A stretch of DNA of 64,000 nt from an uncultured Myxococcales bacterium. GTDB lineage: Bacteria; Myxococcota_A; UBA9042. Positions 1 to 8,969 of the stretch are shown piece after piece. Every line of letters starts with the position of its first letter. Within the stretch, counting starts at the first letter, position 1. The notes under the pieces are model-generated. The model did not search any database and was not told where the DNA came from. It saw only the letters and a list, made by a program, of their open reading frames with translations. Where the stretch lies: positions 38,541 through 102,540 of the forward strand of contig CAIMEY010000074.1 in the NCBI GenBank assembly GCA_903840165.1. The letters are read 5' to 3'. Made by a program: the position numbers and the translations under genes.

Positions 1-1443
1 GTCGCCATGCCAGGGCACGGCGGCCAAACTCAGCAGCAGCACGGCCACGCCCGCAATCATCAGCAATCCGCGGGGATGGGGGATGCGCTTCTCGACACCC
101 TCGGCGTTGGTTAGCGACAGGGGCGAAGTGCCAATCCAGCGCGCGGGCGCCGAGGGATCCCACTGGCCGATGAGCGCCAAGATCGCGGGACTCCAGCAGA
201 AAAGCGTCAGCGCGATCAGCAGCGTACCACAACCGGCGAGGACGCCGAACTGGGAAAAGCCCTTAAAATCAGAAGTGATGAGGATGAAGAACGAACCGGC
301 GGTGACCACGGCGGCGACGCTGGCCGGTCGGCCGGCAAAGACCAATGCGTCGCGCAAAGCCACGTCATAGGCCTTGCCCAGGCCGAGTTCGATGCGGGCG
401 CGGTAGATGAACTGGATGCCGTAGTCCACGCCGAAACCCATGAGAATTCCGCCGAGAATGCTGGTCACCATGTTGAGTTGGCCAAAGCACAGCCAGCAAA
501 AGCCCATGGCGATGACGGTGCCGAGGACCATGCCGCCGATGACGATCGCCGTTGGCGCAATCTTGCGGAAAAAAACGATTGTGATCAGAAGGATGGCGAC
601 GAACGCCAGGACCGACACCGGCGCGAGCGAATCGGCAATGGCCAGCGAATCGTCGACAAACATCTTGTAGGCGCCGCTAATGCCATAAGTGACTGTTTTT
701 CCACTAGGAGTCTGGCGATTGTAATCTTCACGGAGAGTGACCCCGCGCGCGTGTAGGGCGGCAAGGCCGGGCAGCTGACGGCGAAGGTCGCGAACAAAGG
801 CGTCGGTGCGGTCCAACTCGCTGGAATCCCACATGGGTTTGATCAGCAGCAGCAGCAGTTGCCCATCGTCCGCCACCGTGTACTCATCGCGCAGGCTCTT
901 CTTGCCGACGTGGCCGTATTTCTCAACCAGATCATCCAGATGCAGCGCAACTGGCGGGGTCGGTCTCAACTCGACATAAAAGGGGCTCGCCCGGCGGACT
1001 TGATCGTGCAAGTACGCGTCAATTCGCTGTTTTGCCGACAAGAGGTCCGCAGTGTCGACAAAGAGGCCCAGGTTGCGGCGAATAAAGTCGACCGGCAGCC
1101 GGTAGGTCACACTGCGCACGTGCGCCTTGTCGGCGCTGAGGGCGGTATTGAGATCGTCGGCCACTTCGCGAAGCAATTTGGGATCATCGGAGCGCAGGCC
1201 GATGACCAGAAAGCCGGCACCGCCCACCATGTCGATCACGCGCTCAAGGGCCTGGACCTCCGGCAGGTCGGGACGCATCATGTGTAATTGGTTGGAATCA
1301 ATCGATAGTTTTGCTGCGCCCCAGCTGCCAAGCGCACCCAAGACGGCCAGCAGCACCAGGACGCGTTTTGGGTAGGCGACAATCCATGTCGCATAATTCA
1401 GGAGCCAGCGCTGACTTCGAGGCTGCCGCGACCGCGTTGTCAT
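1..1443 (-). CDS. RND/MMPL-family exporter, 5' part (C-terminus beyond window)
   Basis: This is the N-terminal 481 residues of an inner-membrane RND superfamily permease, the type that exports lipids or hydrophobic compounds using the proton gradient. The reading frame is open from the ATG at 1443 to the left window edge. One membrane segment lies at about residues 20-38, followed by a periplasmic domain to about residue 270. A block of membrane helices then contains the RND signature GVDYGIQF near residue 338. A GAGGAGCGAAGGAAG ribosome site directly precedes the ATG. The gene diverges from the sigma-factor gene across 384 bases. The substrate cannot be read from sequence; MMPL, hopanoid (HpnN) and SSD-type exporters are all possible. 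The family call is firm, but the gene is cut by the window edge. Confidence 0.85.
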   Translation of the reverse strand, partial: MTTRSRQPRSQRWLLNYATWIVAYPKRVLVLLAVLGALGSWGAAKLSIDSNQLHMMRPDLPEVQALERVIDMVGGAGFLVIGLRSDDPKLLREVADDLNTALSADKAHVRSVTYRLPVDFIRRNLGLFVDTADLLSAKQRIDAYLHDQVRRASPFYVELRPTPPVALHLDDLVEKYGHVGKKSLRDEYTVADDGQLLLLLIKPMWDSSELDRTDAFVRDLRRQLPGLAALHARGVTLREDYNRQTPSGKTVTYGISGAYKMFVDDSLAIADSLAPVSVLAFVAILLITIVFFRKIAPTAIVIGGMVLGTVIAMGFCWLCFGQLNMVTSILGGILMGFGVDYGIQFIYRARIELGLGKAYDVALRDALVFAGRPASVAAVVTAGSFFILITSDFKGFSQFGVLAGCGTLLIALTLFCWSPAILALIGQWDPSAPARWIGTSPLSLTNAEGVEKRIPHPRGLLMIAGVAVLLLSLAAVPWHGD

Positions 1444-1827
1444 CTTCCTTCGCTCCTCGGCGATGCCTGCAGCGCGCTCACAAGTACCGCCACTTCGGGC
1501 CGGTTTGCGGGACCTAGGTGGCACCATCCAACGGTCCAGACCTCTACGCGTCGTTCAAGTCCGCGTCAAGCACGCCCGGCGGGGGCCCCAAGCCACGGGC
1601 GGCAGCCGCGATCGGCGGACCGGTGCCGATCACACAAGCCGCCGACCGAGAAAAAAGTGTTTCCTTTTAAGATCTTATAGGACCACGTGCGGCGAAATGC
1701 CTCGCAGCGCTGTGCGCCAATGTGGCACCATGTCCACGCCAACGTGCCGGTCGCGTCCAATCAGCGGCAGGATCGTCGGCCGCGTTTGCACCAGGCTGTT
1801 GCGAAAGCCAGGAGACCTACAGAATCG
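1444..1827. promoter_or_regulatory. Divergent intergenic region, AT-rich patch near 1651-1681
   Basis: This 384-base gap separates the exporter (minus) from the sigma-factor gene (plus). I see no convincing coding sequence. An AT-rich patch at about 1651-1681 includes the palindrome AAGATCTT followed by ATAG. It stands out from the GC-rich surroundings and is the best candidate for a promoter driving the sigma-factor operon. No exact -35/-10 pair can be assigned with confidence. Confidence 0.3.
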
Positions 1828-2448
1828 ATGTCACAGGTCCATTTGCACATCCTGACAGAGCACGACTCTGACGACGAGCGCCTGATCCAAGCGCTGCGCG
1901 ACGGCCAAGACGGCGCGTTTGCCAACCTGTATCACCTGTATGTTCATCGTGTTGCAGGCGTTGCGCGCACCTTTGTCACGCCGACGCAGGTGGACGACGT
2001 CATCCAAGACACCTTTGTACTTGTCTTTCGCAATATCAATAAGTTTCGCGGTGATTCGCGCCTCGCGACCTGGATTCACCGCATCACGGTCAATGTGTGC
2101 CTGAGCGAACTGCGCAAGCAAAGAAGCCGGATTCGCACAGAACCATTTGAAGATATTCATGAATCGAGTCACGATCCCGAGTCCGTGTGGCTCGATCAGG
2201 ACGCAGGCCAGGCGATAATGGGGCTGCTCGACCAACTCGAACCGCGCAAGCGGGCGACGATTTACCTGCACCATGTTGAAGGCCTTACCGCGGCGGAAAT
2301 CGCCGATGTTTTGGGGGAACAGCGCCAAGCCGTCCTCAAGCGCCTGCAGCGAACGCGGGAAGAACTTTTAGATGCTTGGCACGCCAAACAGGCCAAGGTG
2401 GGGCCCAGTGACGCCTCGCAGACCCGTGGCGCAAGGGGGCAGCGATGA
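1828..2448 (+). CDS. ECF-type RNA polymerase sigma factor
   Basis: This 206-residue protein has the two-domain layout of an extracytoplasmic-function sigma factor. Sigma region 2 includes the segment VDDVIQDTFVLVFRNINKF and then FRGDSRLATWIHRI. Sigma region 4 near the C-terminus includes EGLTAAEIADVLG, a helix-turn-helix that reads the -35 element. I chose the ATG at 1828 because it is preceded by AGGAGA and starts just before the conserved region; the longer open frame from 1687 has no family support. The stop overlaps the next start (ATGA), so it is probably translationally coupled to its anti-sigma factor and acts with it as a signalling pair. The regulon is unknown. Confidence 0.9.
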   Translation: MSQVHLHILTEHDSDDERLIQALRDGQDGAFANLYHLYVHRVAGVARTFVTPTQVDDVIQDTFVLVFRNINKFRGDSRLATWIHRITVNVCLSELRKQRSRIRTEPFEDIHESSHDPESVWLDQDAGQAIMGLLDQLEPRKRATIYLHHVEGLTAAEIADVLGEQRQAVLKRLQRTREELLDAWHAKQAKVGPSDASQTRGARGQR

Positions 2449-3860
2449 GCTGTGACCGCGCAATTCTTTTTGAGTTTGTCAGTGGCGAACTGCCTTCGGT
2501 CCAAGCCGGGCAATTGCACGCGCATCTGCAGAGTTGCGCAGCATGCCGGGCAGATCTGGTGGCTGCGCGCAGTCTGATGGCCGGCCTAACGAGCCTACGC
2601 GCACCAGAGCGCATGGATGATGCACATCGCGCTGCGATCTGGCAGGACTTGGAGCCCGTGGCGGTGTCTTCGGAGCGCAATGCCCGCCGAAGCCACTCTT
2701 TTTCGCGTTGGTGGTCCGCCGGTGGACGTCAGCAGCTGGCCCTGGCCGCAGGGATTGCCTTGGTCGTGTCCGCGGGTGCCTTTGCCCTTGGACATGCCCA
2801 TGCCAAAAGCGGTGAAGCGGCTGTGGCGCAAGCGGTTCGCAGTGATTACTCAGAGCCGCGGGAGATTGCAGTTCAACCGGTGGCGCAGAAGCTGGCCTGG
2901 GCCGAGCAGAAGCCGGCACCCGCGGGGGATGAACACGTGGATGCCACCGCGCCTGAGGCTGATGCCGCCGCGGAGCCACCGCTGGTGCGTGAGGCAGCGC
3001 CTGCGCCAACCGTGGCCGATCGCGTGGCGCCAGCGCGGCGACACTTGAGTCAGGACAAGGAGTTGCATCTCGCCTGTGGGGCTGTGCTCGGTGGCGATAC
3101 CAGCCATACGACCCTGGTGCGCAATCAGGCCCAAGCCGCCGAAGTCCGCCTCAATGGAGGGGAAATCCACGTTCGCGTGCCGCATCTGGAAGCCGGCGCG
3201 ACGCTGATCGTCCGCACCGAAGACGCGACGGTTTCCGTTGTAGGTACTGAGTTTTCTGTGGTTAAGCGCGATCCAACGGCGACGCGGGTCGAAGTGCAGC
3301 AGGGCACCGTGTGGGTACAACCGCGGGGACGGGGGCGCGAGCAGGTGACGCTCCATGCAGGTGAATCGCTTGACATTCAGAGCGAATCGGCTTGGCACGC
3401 GGAACTCGTACGCGCCATTGACCTTGCCATTGCCCAGGGGCAGTTGCAGACTGCGGTCAACAAGGCGTTTCGCGCCCTCGATGTGCTGCCCGACGACGAG
3501 TCGGCCCCCGTGCGGATGCGTCTGGCGGGCGTGTACCGCAGCCAAAATGCGCCGGCGGCCGCGGCTGAGCAATATCGGCTGATTGTCGAAGGGGCCGGAC
3601 CTCTGTCCGCGCGAGACAATGCAGCTGCGGCACTGGGTTGGTTGGCCCGTGGTCATGCGGACAAGGAGCGCGAGCAGTGGCAGCGATACGTCGACCAGTT
3701 TGCCGATGGAATTCACAGGCGGGACGCACTGTTGCGTTTGGTCGACCTGACCTGTACCGAGAATTCCGCGCAAGCCCAGCGCGTGCGAAAAGCCTTGGCT
3801 GCAGATTTTCCGGCCGATGCGGCTGCGGCCGAAGCCCTGAGTCGTTGCGGCAAGCCTTAG
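2445..3860 (+). CDS. Anti-sigma factor with zinc-finger N-terminus, FecR domain and TPR-like tail
   Basis: This 471-residue protein is probably the membrane-bound regulator of the sigma factor whose stop codon it overlaps. An N-terminal HX3CX2C motif (H27, C31, C34) marks a zinc-binding anti-sigma domain. One membrane helix lies at about residues 97-118. An Ala/Pro/Glu-rich linker follows, then a FecR-like domain at about residues 195-305, including VVGTEFSVV and EVQQGTVWV. The rest (about 320-471) is helical with TPR-like spacing and an AAAAEQYRLIV segment. In FecR systems the outer domain senses the state of an exported partner. Here the exported protein downstream is a natural candidate, but that is inference. 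Confidence 0.85.
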   Translation: MSCDRAILFEFVSGELPSVQAGQLHAHLQSCAACRADLVAARSLMAGLTSLRAPERMDDAHRAAIWQDLEPVAVSSERNARRSHSFSRWWSAGGRQQLALAAGIALVVSAGAFALGHAHAKSGEAAVAQAVRSDYSEPREIAVQPVAQKLAWAEQKPAPAGDEHVDATAPEADAAAEPPLVREAAPAPTVADRVAPARRHLSQDKELHLACGAVLGGDTSHTTLVRNQAQAAEVRLNGGEIHVRVPHLEAGATLIVRTEDATVSVVGTEFSVVKRDPTATRVEVQQGTVWVQPRGRGREQVTLHAGESLDIQSESAWHAELVRAIDLAIAQGQLQTAVNKAFRALDVLPDDESAPVRMRLAGVYRSQNAPAAAAEQYRLIVEGAGPLSARDNAAAALGWLARGHADKEREQWQRYVDQFADGIHRRDALLRLVDLTCTENSAQAQRVRKALAADFPADAAAAEALSRCGKP

Positions 3861-3892
3861 GCGTTCGCGCACAATTTCCGAAACCAAATCAA

Positions 3893-4885
3893 TTGATTCA
3901 AGGCACTCCTTGGCGCGACCCACGCAGCCATGGGACAGCCAGCTTCAGCCGCCGTGGCCCCTTTAAGCTGCTGATCGTGCTCTCTTTTTTAGCCTGCGCA
4001 TGGGCGCTTGACGCGGGCGATGCCTTTGCCTCGGTGTGGGCCGGACCAGTGCGCGATGCCGAGACCGGGCAGGTAGATGCAGCCGTTGACGAGCCCTTTG
4101 CCGCGGCGGTGCGCATGATTGAGGCACGGGACTGGCACGCCGGCCCTGCGCCGGCGGGATGCAGTAATTGCCAGCAAGTGAGCGTGGTTGGCCATCATGG
4201 CCCCGCGACGCTGTACACCCTGGAACTGCGCGACCACCACGGTAGCGTGATTCGGCGCTCGCAAGTCAATTTAGCCCATGATATCACGCCCTATGACTTG
4301 GCACAGGCCCTGGTGCTCGATTGCCTCTTTTTGACCTATCAGGCCGATCAGAACACCGCCAGTCCTCAGATCCTGTCCAACACCCGATCCTGGACCGTGG
4401 GCATGGGGCCATCGGGAACATTTAGTCCTTTCACAGACATGGCTGTGGCTGGCAGTGAATTGGCCGTCAGTTGGCGCCCCAAGCCGACCTGGGAAGCGAC
4501 GCTGGCCGGCAGCTTCGAAGCATTCGGCCGAGGCAGCAACGCGCTTGGGCGGTACCAGTATCGCTTGACCTCCGCTACAGCTCTCGTTGATCGCGTATGG
4601 GAACGCAATGATTGGCGTTTTTCTGTCGGTGGCGGCGTGCGCCTCGCCAGCTACGAGTTTGAGTTTCAGACCCACAAAATCGGCGAATCGCGTGACGCAA
4701 GCCTCTTTGCTGTTGGCGATGTGCGCCTGCAACGTCGGTTGCGCGACGTGCTCCTGGTTGGGTTCGCTGTTCGGCCGCAATTCGCCTTTGATGCTAGTGA
4801 CATCGGCCTTCCTGACGACCAAGATGTCTATGCGGAGCCGCATTTCTCCATGCAGATGGCCCTGACCGTTGCCGTCGAGATGTAG
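3893..4885 (+). CDS. Exported protein of unknown function, possible outer-membrane barrel
   Basis: I do not recognise this protein. The reading frame is open from 3638, but the ATG there lies deep inside the anti-sigma gene. A TTG at 3893, shortly after that gene's stop, is more likely, although the start is uncertain. After a basic segment there is a hydrophobic stretch (LLIVLSFLACAWAL) and an Ala-X-Ala-type cleavage region, as in a signal peptide. The C-terminal half has alternating polar and hydrophobic strands and ends in VAVEM, which suggests but does not prove a beta-barrel. Two Cys near CSNCQQ could form a disulfide. It follows the sigma/anti-sigma pair by 32 bases and is probably in the same operon, perhaps as the monitored client. 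Confidence 0.6.
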   Translation: MIQGTPWRDPRSHGTASFSRRGPFKLLIVLSFLACAWALDAGDAFASVWAGPVRDAETGQVDAAVDEPFAAAVRMIEARDWHAGPAPAGCSNCQQVSVVGHHGPATLYTLELRDHHGSVIRRSQVNLAHDITPYDLAQALVLDCLFLTYQADQNTASPQILSNTRSWTVGMGPSGTFSPFTDMAVAGSELAVSWRPKPTWEATLAGSFEAFGRGSNALGRYQYRLTSATALVDRVWERNDWRFSVGGGVRLASYEFEFQTHKIGESRDASLFAVGDVRLQRRLRDVLLVGFAVRPQFAFDASDIGLPDDQDVYAEPHFSMQMALTVAVEM

Positions 4886-4904
4886 GCCTATCGGTTAACC
4901 CTGC

Positions 4905-5921
4905 TTACTTACGCAGGTAATGGCACGTGTAGCCCTGCGGATGCTTGCGCAGGTAGTCCTGATGATCGGCGTGCGCTGGCGTAAATGGGCCCGCTGCCAC
5001 GACTTCTGTCACTACCGGTTTCTGCCACAGGCCACTTCGGCCAGCTTCGGCCTTGGCGTGTTCAGCGATTTGCCGTTGATTTTCAGAGGTATAGAAGATG
5101 GCCGACCGGTATTGGCTGCCGACGTCATGGCCTTGGCGGTTGGCCGTTGTCGGGTCGTGCATGCGAAAGAACCAGTTGGCGAGCAGGGCTTCAAGGGGCA
5201 ATACAGCTGAATCAAAGAGGATCCTGACAGACTCGGCGTGCCCCGTGTCGCCGCGGCAGACTGCTTGGTAGGATGGCTGGACGACGTGGCCGCCGCAGAA
5301 GCCGACTTCCGTATCGAGTACGCCAGGCACGGCGCGCAAGAGTTCCTCCATGCCCCAATAGCAGCCACCCGCGAGAATGATTTGGCTAACGGTGGTGGCG
5401 CAGCCTGCTCCCCCTTGCGGCCCCTCAACATTGCAGGCGTTGGGATCGGGTGCCTCAGCTTGAGAAGTCGGTTTGAGATCAGAAGGTTGGCTGAGGATCG
5501 CTCCATAGCCTTGGGCCTGCAGTTCGGCCTGTGGAACAAAGCGCAGTGCCGCCGAGTTGATGCAGTAGCGCAAGCCATGGGGGGCCGGACCATCGTCAAA
5601 GACGTGGCCCAGGTGAGATTGTCCTTGTGCTGAGCGTACTTCGACGCGGCGCATGCCGTGGCCGTGGTCGACGTGTTCGCTGACGGCGCTCGCAGCTATG
5701 GGGCGGCTGAAACTGGGCCAGCCGGTTCCGGAATCGAACTTGTCGGCCGCCCAGAACAAGGGCTCCCCGGTCGCGACGTCGACGTACAGCCCGGGCTGGT
5801 GGTTGTCCCAGTATTCATTGTGAAAGGGCGGCTCAGTTCCGCCCATCTGCGTCACGTGAAACTGCATCGGCGTCAGTTTGAGGCGCAAGGCCTCGAGTTG
5901 GGTGTCTGGGGCCTTGGCCAT
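4905..5921 (-). CDS. msrBA: Bifunctional peptide methionine sulfoxide reductase (MsrB-MsrA fusion)
   Basis: This 338-residue enzyme repairs oxidised methionine. The N-terminal half is MsrB (reduces Met-R-sulfoxide): GTGWPSF at 65-71 and catalytic Cys120 in RYCINSAAL. The C-terminal half is MsrA (reduces Met-S-sulfoxide): GGCYWGMEE with catalytic Cys187, and a GSQYRS segment. The ATG at 5921 has an AGGAG site; the longer open frame upstream is not supported. Two details stand out. The MsrB half lacks the CXXC zinc pairs of the E. coli enzyme, and Thr66 sits where a resolving Cys often occurs in GCGWPSF. A linker of about 35 residues contains two extra Cys (C163, C174) that might do the resolving. 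There is no signal peptide, so it is probably cytoplasmic. Confidence 0.93.
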   Translation of the reverse strand: MAKAPDTQLEALRLKLTPMQFHVTQMGGTEPPFHNEYWDNHQPGLYVDVATGEPLFWAADKFDSGTGWPSFSRPIAASAVSEHVDHGHGMRRVEVRSAQGQSHLGHVFDDGPAPHGLRYCINSAALRFVPQAELQAQGYGAILSQPSDLKPTSQAEAPDPNACNVEGPQGGAGCATTVSQIILAGGCYWGMEELLRAVPGVLDTEVGFCGGHVVQPSYQAVCRGDTGHAESVRILFDSAVLPLEALLANWFFRMHDPTTANRQGHDVGSQYRSAIFYTSENQRQIAEHAKAEAGRSGLWQKPVVTEVVAAGPFTPAHADHQDYLRKHPQGYTCHYLRK

Positions 5922-6167
5922 GGGAAACTCCTGCGGCGACACGTGAATTCTACCGCTGGCCGCGCGCAAGCAAATGGGTACAGCAATGGCCAAGCGGACG
6001 CAATGAAAACGGTGGCAAAGGCTTGAAACAGAGTCGCAAATTTGCCACAGTCTCGAGAGGGGCTGAACGGGCCATGGGCGATAGCAGTTGGTGCAACCGC
6101 TCGACTTTGCCGCGCAACACGCGCAGGATGATGCAGACAGGCCCAGGAAGGGCCCCAAGGAGTGACC

Positions 6168-6269
6168 ATGCCCAAAGGCGAACAGAAAGCGGCGAAGAAC
6201 AACAAGCCCAAAGTGACGACCGCGGAAAAGCAGAAGAAAAAGAAGGAGAAGGCCGCGGCCAAGAAGTAG
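6168..6269 (+). CDS. Small Lys-rich protein (33 aa)
   Basis: This short ORF encodes a 33-residue protein with about 15 lysines and an acidic/Gln spacer, starting MPKGEQ and ending AAAKK. It has a textbook ribosome site (AAGGAG at 6157-6162, five bases before the ATG). It resembles, by eye, small Lys-rich proteins starting MPKG/MAKG that recur in proteobacteria and have no assigned role. Candidate roles are RNA or ribosome binding, from the charge alone. It stands between the divergent msrBA gene and the large lipoprotein gene. Coding potential rests on the ribosome site and composition. Confidence 0.6.
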   Translation: MPKGEQKAAKNNKPKVTTAEKQKKKKEKAAAKK

Positions 6270-6363
6270 GGGCAGGGCAAACCTGTGACTGCGCCGCCGC
6301 CCGAAGAGTCCGCCAACGCCGGCCGTGCTGCCGCGTAAGATGGCTCAAACAAAGGGTTTGACG

Positions 6364-8820
6364 ATGTCGACTTGGGTGCAATCCCCAGCCGTGCAGGGGC
6401 GTCCCATGGTGGCGATCGGCTTGCCGTGGGCTGCGCTGGCGCTATGGGTGCTGGCCTGCCTCAGCGGTTGCACCGATTGGAATGCTGGTGCCGTGCAATC
6501 GGCGCCTCAGTTGCTGCAGGCGGCGGATGCTGCGCTTGTCGATGCGGGCAGCGGTAGTGTTGGAAAGTCATCGGAAACAAATGGATATGTGTCCTGGCCC
6601 AGCGCCGAAAGCGACGCTACTGGCAGTGCACATGGGGGCGATTCCCCAGACGCGGTCGGCGCGGAGGACGCACTCGCCGACACTGCGGCTGATGGCGAAG
6701 GGCTAGACGTCGACGATGCCGACGATGCCCAGCAAGATGCTGAAATCAAAGTAAATCCCGGTCTCGATGGCTTCCTTGGTGATGGCGGGGCTGGCGATGG
6801 GCAGTCTCAAGACGTTGTCCCGGGCGATAGCGTGGTGCAGGATGCCGGGCAACTGGATGGATCGCAAACGGATTCCGGCGTCAGCGACCTTGGCGGCAGC
6901 GATGGCGCAGCAGTGGACGGCGGCGGGCCAGACACGCAGGCCGGCGATGGCAATGGCAACGAACTGCCTGTTCTGGTAGACGTTTGGACGGATTCAGACG
7001 GTGGCTCCGGTGACGCAGTTTTCGGCGATGCCCTCGCCGGCGACGCGGTCTCCGGTGACGCCTCGGGCAACGACGGCGCGGTCCTGGGCGATTCGTCGCC
7101 CAGCGCGGACGTGGACCCCTTCTGCGTCGGGCCAGGAAAAGCCATTGGTTGCATGTGCTTTGCTAGCAAGGAATGCGCCAGTGGCCTGTGTACCTTGGGC
7201 CCAGATGGCACGGTATGCAGTCATTCCTGCAAAAACGTCGACTGCCCAGCAGGTTGGGCCTGTGTTTCGCCGGCGATGGTGTGCAAACCGCCCGCAGCGC
7301 CCGACATCAGCGCGCCCGATGCGCAAGTAGATGATTCCGCAATCGTTGACGCGGGTTCCACCGATGCGAACACGGGCGACTCCGCGGTTGGCGACGCCTT
7401 CGTGGGCGACTCTGGTGACGGCGGGGGCCTGGCCGACGGCGGTATCGATGCCGGCGCGGGAGACGGTAGTGCGGTCGATGGTAGCGTCGATGGCGTCCCG
7501 GGCGATGCCCAGTTCACCGATAGCGTTGAAACAGATGGACAATTCGCCGACGTGCAGGACGGCAGCGGCGATGGCGGCGTCAGTGACGTGGGCGATGGCT
7601 TCAGCAGCGACATCCCCAACTCAGACGGTGGCTTGGCTGACGGTGGCGGGGCTGACGGTGGCGGGGCAGACGGTGGTTGGGTAGACGGCGGCTGGAGCGA
7701 CGGACAGGCGGGCGATTTCGCCGTTGGCGACGCAGGGTTGCCCGATGTAGTCGTGACTGACGGCAGTGGCGTAGACGGCGGCGCGGCGGATGGCGGCTGG
7801 TTTGATGGCGGCTCTGTGGACGGCGGCTTTGGCGACGGCGGCTTGTCCGATGGCGGCTGGGTCGACGCCTTCCCGTGGGATGCTGGGGCCGATGCGGGCA
7901 TCGTCGACGGTGGCATTGCTGACGGCGGCGCAATCGATGGCGGCGTGCTGGACGGGGGTTCGGTCGACGGCGGTCAGGTCGACGTTTTCCCAGTCGACAT
8001 CGGGCCTTTGGATGCCTTTGATTCTGGCGGTGATGACAGCTGGAATCCCGACACCTGCAGCGACGCGGCCAAGTACATCCATGTGGTCGACGGCAACGGC
8101 GTGCTGTACCGCTTCAACCCACAATTGCAAAGCAATCAAGCCTTTATCAAGGTCGGCCCCATCGGTTGCGCCGGCGGTTCGCCCAACTCGATGGCCATCA
8201 GTCGCCAAGGGGTGGCGTACCTCGACATGGGCACCTTCGTCAAGGGCCAATGGGTCTGCAAATCCATCAGCAAAGTCAGCATCTTAGATGGTAGCTGCCA
8301 AGGCACAACGGCGTTTCAGTGCGGCGATCTGGGGTTTGGCCAGTTCGGCATGGGCTTCTCCAGCAACTCCCCAGGATCCTTGGATGAAACCTTGTACATC
8401 GGCAGCGGCGACAACAGCTTAGTGGGCAGTGTTGACATCAACACTGGCAGCGTCGCCAAGGTGGGGCCATGGCCCAATCTAACCCCTGAATTTACAGGCA
8501 ATGCCAAGGCGGAGCTCTGGGCCTTTGTGCCCGGACAGACCTCAACCGTTGTGCAACTCGATAAGACCAATGCACAAGTGCTGACCAAGTATCAGTTGAC
8601 CCAGTTGCCCTCGCTCAGCCAGGGCAACGGCTACGCGTACGCCTTTGCCTTCTGGGGCGGCGACTATTACATCTTCTACTTCATTCAAGGGGTTGATAAT
8701 TCAACCAATGTCTGGAAGCTCAAGACGGACGGCAGCTTGACCGAGTTCATCCATGACACCGGCCTGCAGGTCGTCGGGGCTGGCGTCTCCACTTGCGCGC
8801 CGACCGTACCGCCGATGTGA
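6364..8820 (+). CDS. Giant Asp/Gly-repeat lipoprotein with C-terminal propeller-like domain
   Basis: This 818-residue protein begins with a lipoprotein signal (hydrophobic run then LSGC) and is probably anchored to the outer membrane. After the Cys comes a very acidic low-complexity region, interrupted at about residues 251-310 by a Cys-rich module (CMCFASKECASGLC). A long run of DGG-type repeats covers roughly residues 420-545. The C-terminal 255 residues form a folded domain starting CSDAAKYIHVVDGNGVLYRF. It resembles the product at 36045-37052, including the LYRF/LYRLD start and a GAGVST segment near the end, and both may be beta-propeller fragments. I chose the ATG at 6364 because it begins the signal peptide. 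ATG 6340 is an alternative. Function unknown. Confidence 0.75.
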   Translation: MSTWVQSPAVQGRPMVAIGLPWAALALWVLACLSGCTDWNAGAVQSAPQLLQAADAALVDAGSGSVGKSSETNGYVSWPSAESDATGSAHGGDSPDAVGAEDALADTAADGEGLDVDDADDAQQDAEIKVNPGLDGFLGDGGAGDGQSQDVVPGDSVVQDAGQLDGSQTDSGVSDLGGSDGAAVDGGGPDTQAGDGNGNELPVLVDVWTDSDGGSGDAVFGDALAGDAVSGDASGNDGAVLGDSSPSADVDPFCVGPGKAIGCMCFASKECASGLCTLGPDGTVCSHSCKNVDCPAGWACVSPAMVCKPPAAPDISAPDAQVDDSAIVDAGSTDANTGDSAVGDAFVGDSGDGGGLADGGIDAGAGDGSAVDGSVDGVPGDAQFTDSVETDGQFADVQDGSGDGGVSDVGDGFSSDIPNSDGGLADGGGADGGGADGGWVDGGWSDGQAGDFAVGDAGLPDVVVTDGSGVDGGAADGGWFDGGSVDGGFGDGGLSDGGWVDAFPWDAGADAGIVDGGIADGGAIDGGVLDGGSVDGGQVDVFPVDIGPLDAFDSGGDDSWNPDTCSDAAKYIHVVDGNGVLYRFNPQLQSNQAFIKVGPIGCAGGSPNSMAISRQGVAYLDMGTFVKGQWVCKSISKVSILDGSCQGTTAFQCGDLGFGQFGMGFSSNSPGSLDETLYIGSGDNSLVGSVDINTGSVAKVGPWPNLTPEFTGNAKAELWAFVPGQTSTVVQLDKTNAQVLTKYQLTQLPSLSQGNGYAYAFAFWGGDYYIFYFIQGVDNSTNVWKLKTDGSLTEFIHDTGLQVVGAGVSTCAPTVPPM
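7621..7986. repeat. Degenerate GAC/GAT-GGC-GGC repeat encoding (X-D-G-G)n
   Basis: Within the large lipoprotein gene, codons for Asp-Gly-Gly recur every 4-5 residues (LADGG, GADGG, WVDGG, SVDGG and similar). The DNA is a near-repeat of nine to fifteen bases with variation mainly at the X residues. Such a tract is prone to slippage and length change between strains. The acidic, flexible product is likely a surface stalk or a divalent-cation-binding spacer. Confidence 0.7.
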
Positions 8821-8870
8821 GTGGCGGTCGCTGCTACGCTGAAATCACCAAGGAAATTCGGTGTTGGCGG

Positions 8871-8899
8871 GGCTGCGAATCGCGCTCGCTCACGCAGCC
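8871..8899. terminator. Possible bidirectional terminator hairpin
   Basis: A 7-base perfect stem, GGCTGCG/CGCAGCC, flanks a 15-base loop between the convergent lipoprotein gene and the tube-protein gene. There is no U-run, so it could equally be a processing or pausing hairpin. Confidence 0.35.
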
Positions 8900-8969
8900 T
8901 CACGATGCCCAAAAACAGCAACGGCCAGGGCAGTTTCCCGCCCCAGCCGCTACTTGAGTCTACCCGAGA

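Noticed and set aside
3638..3892. ATG-started upstream extension of the exported protein
   Set aside because: It lies inside the anti-sigma gene; a TTG start at 3893 fits the signal peptide better.
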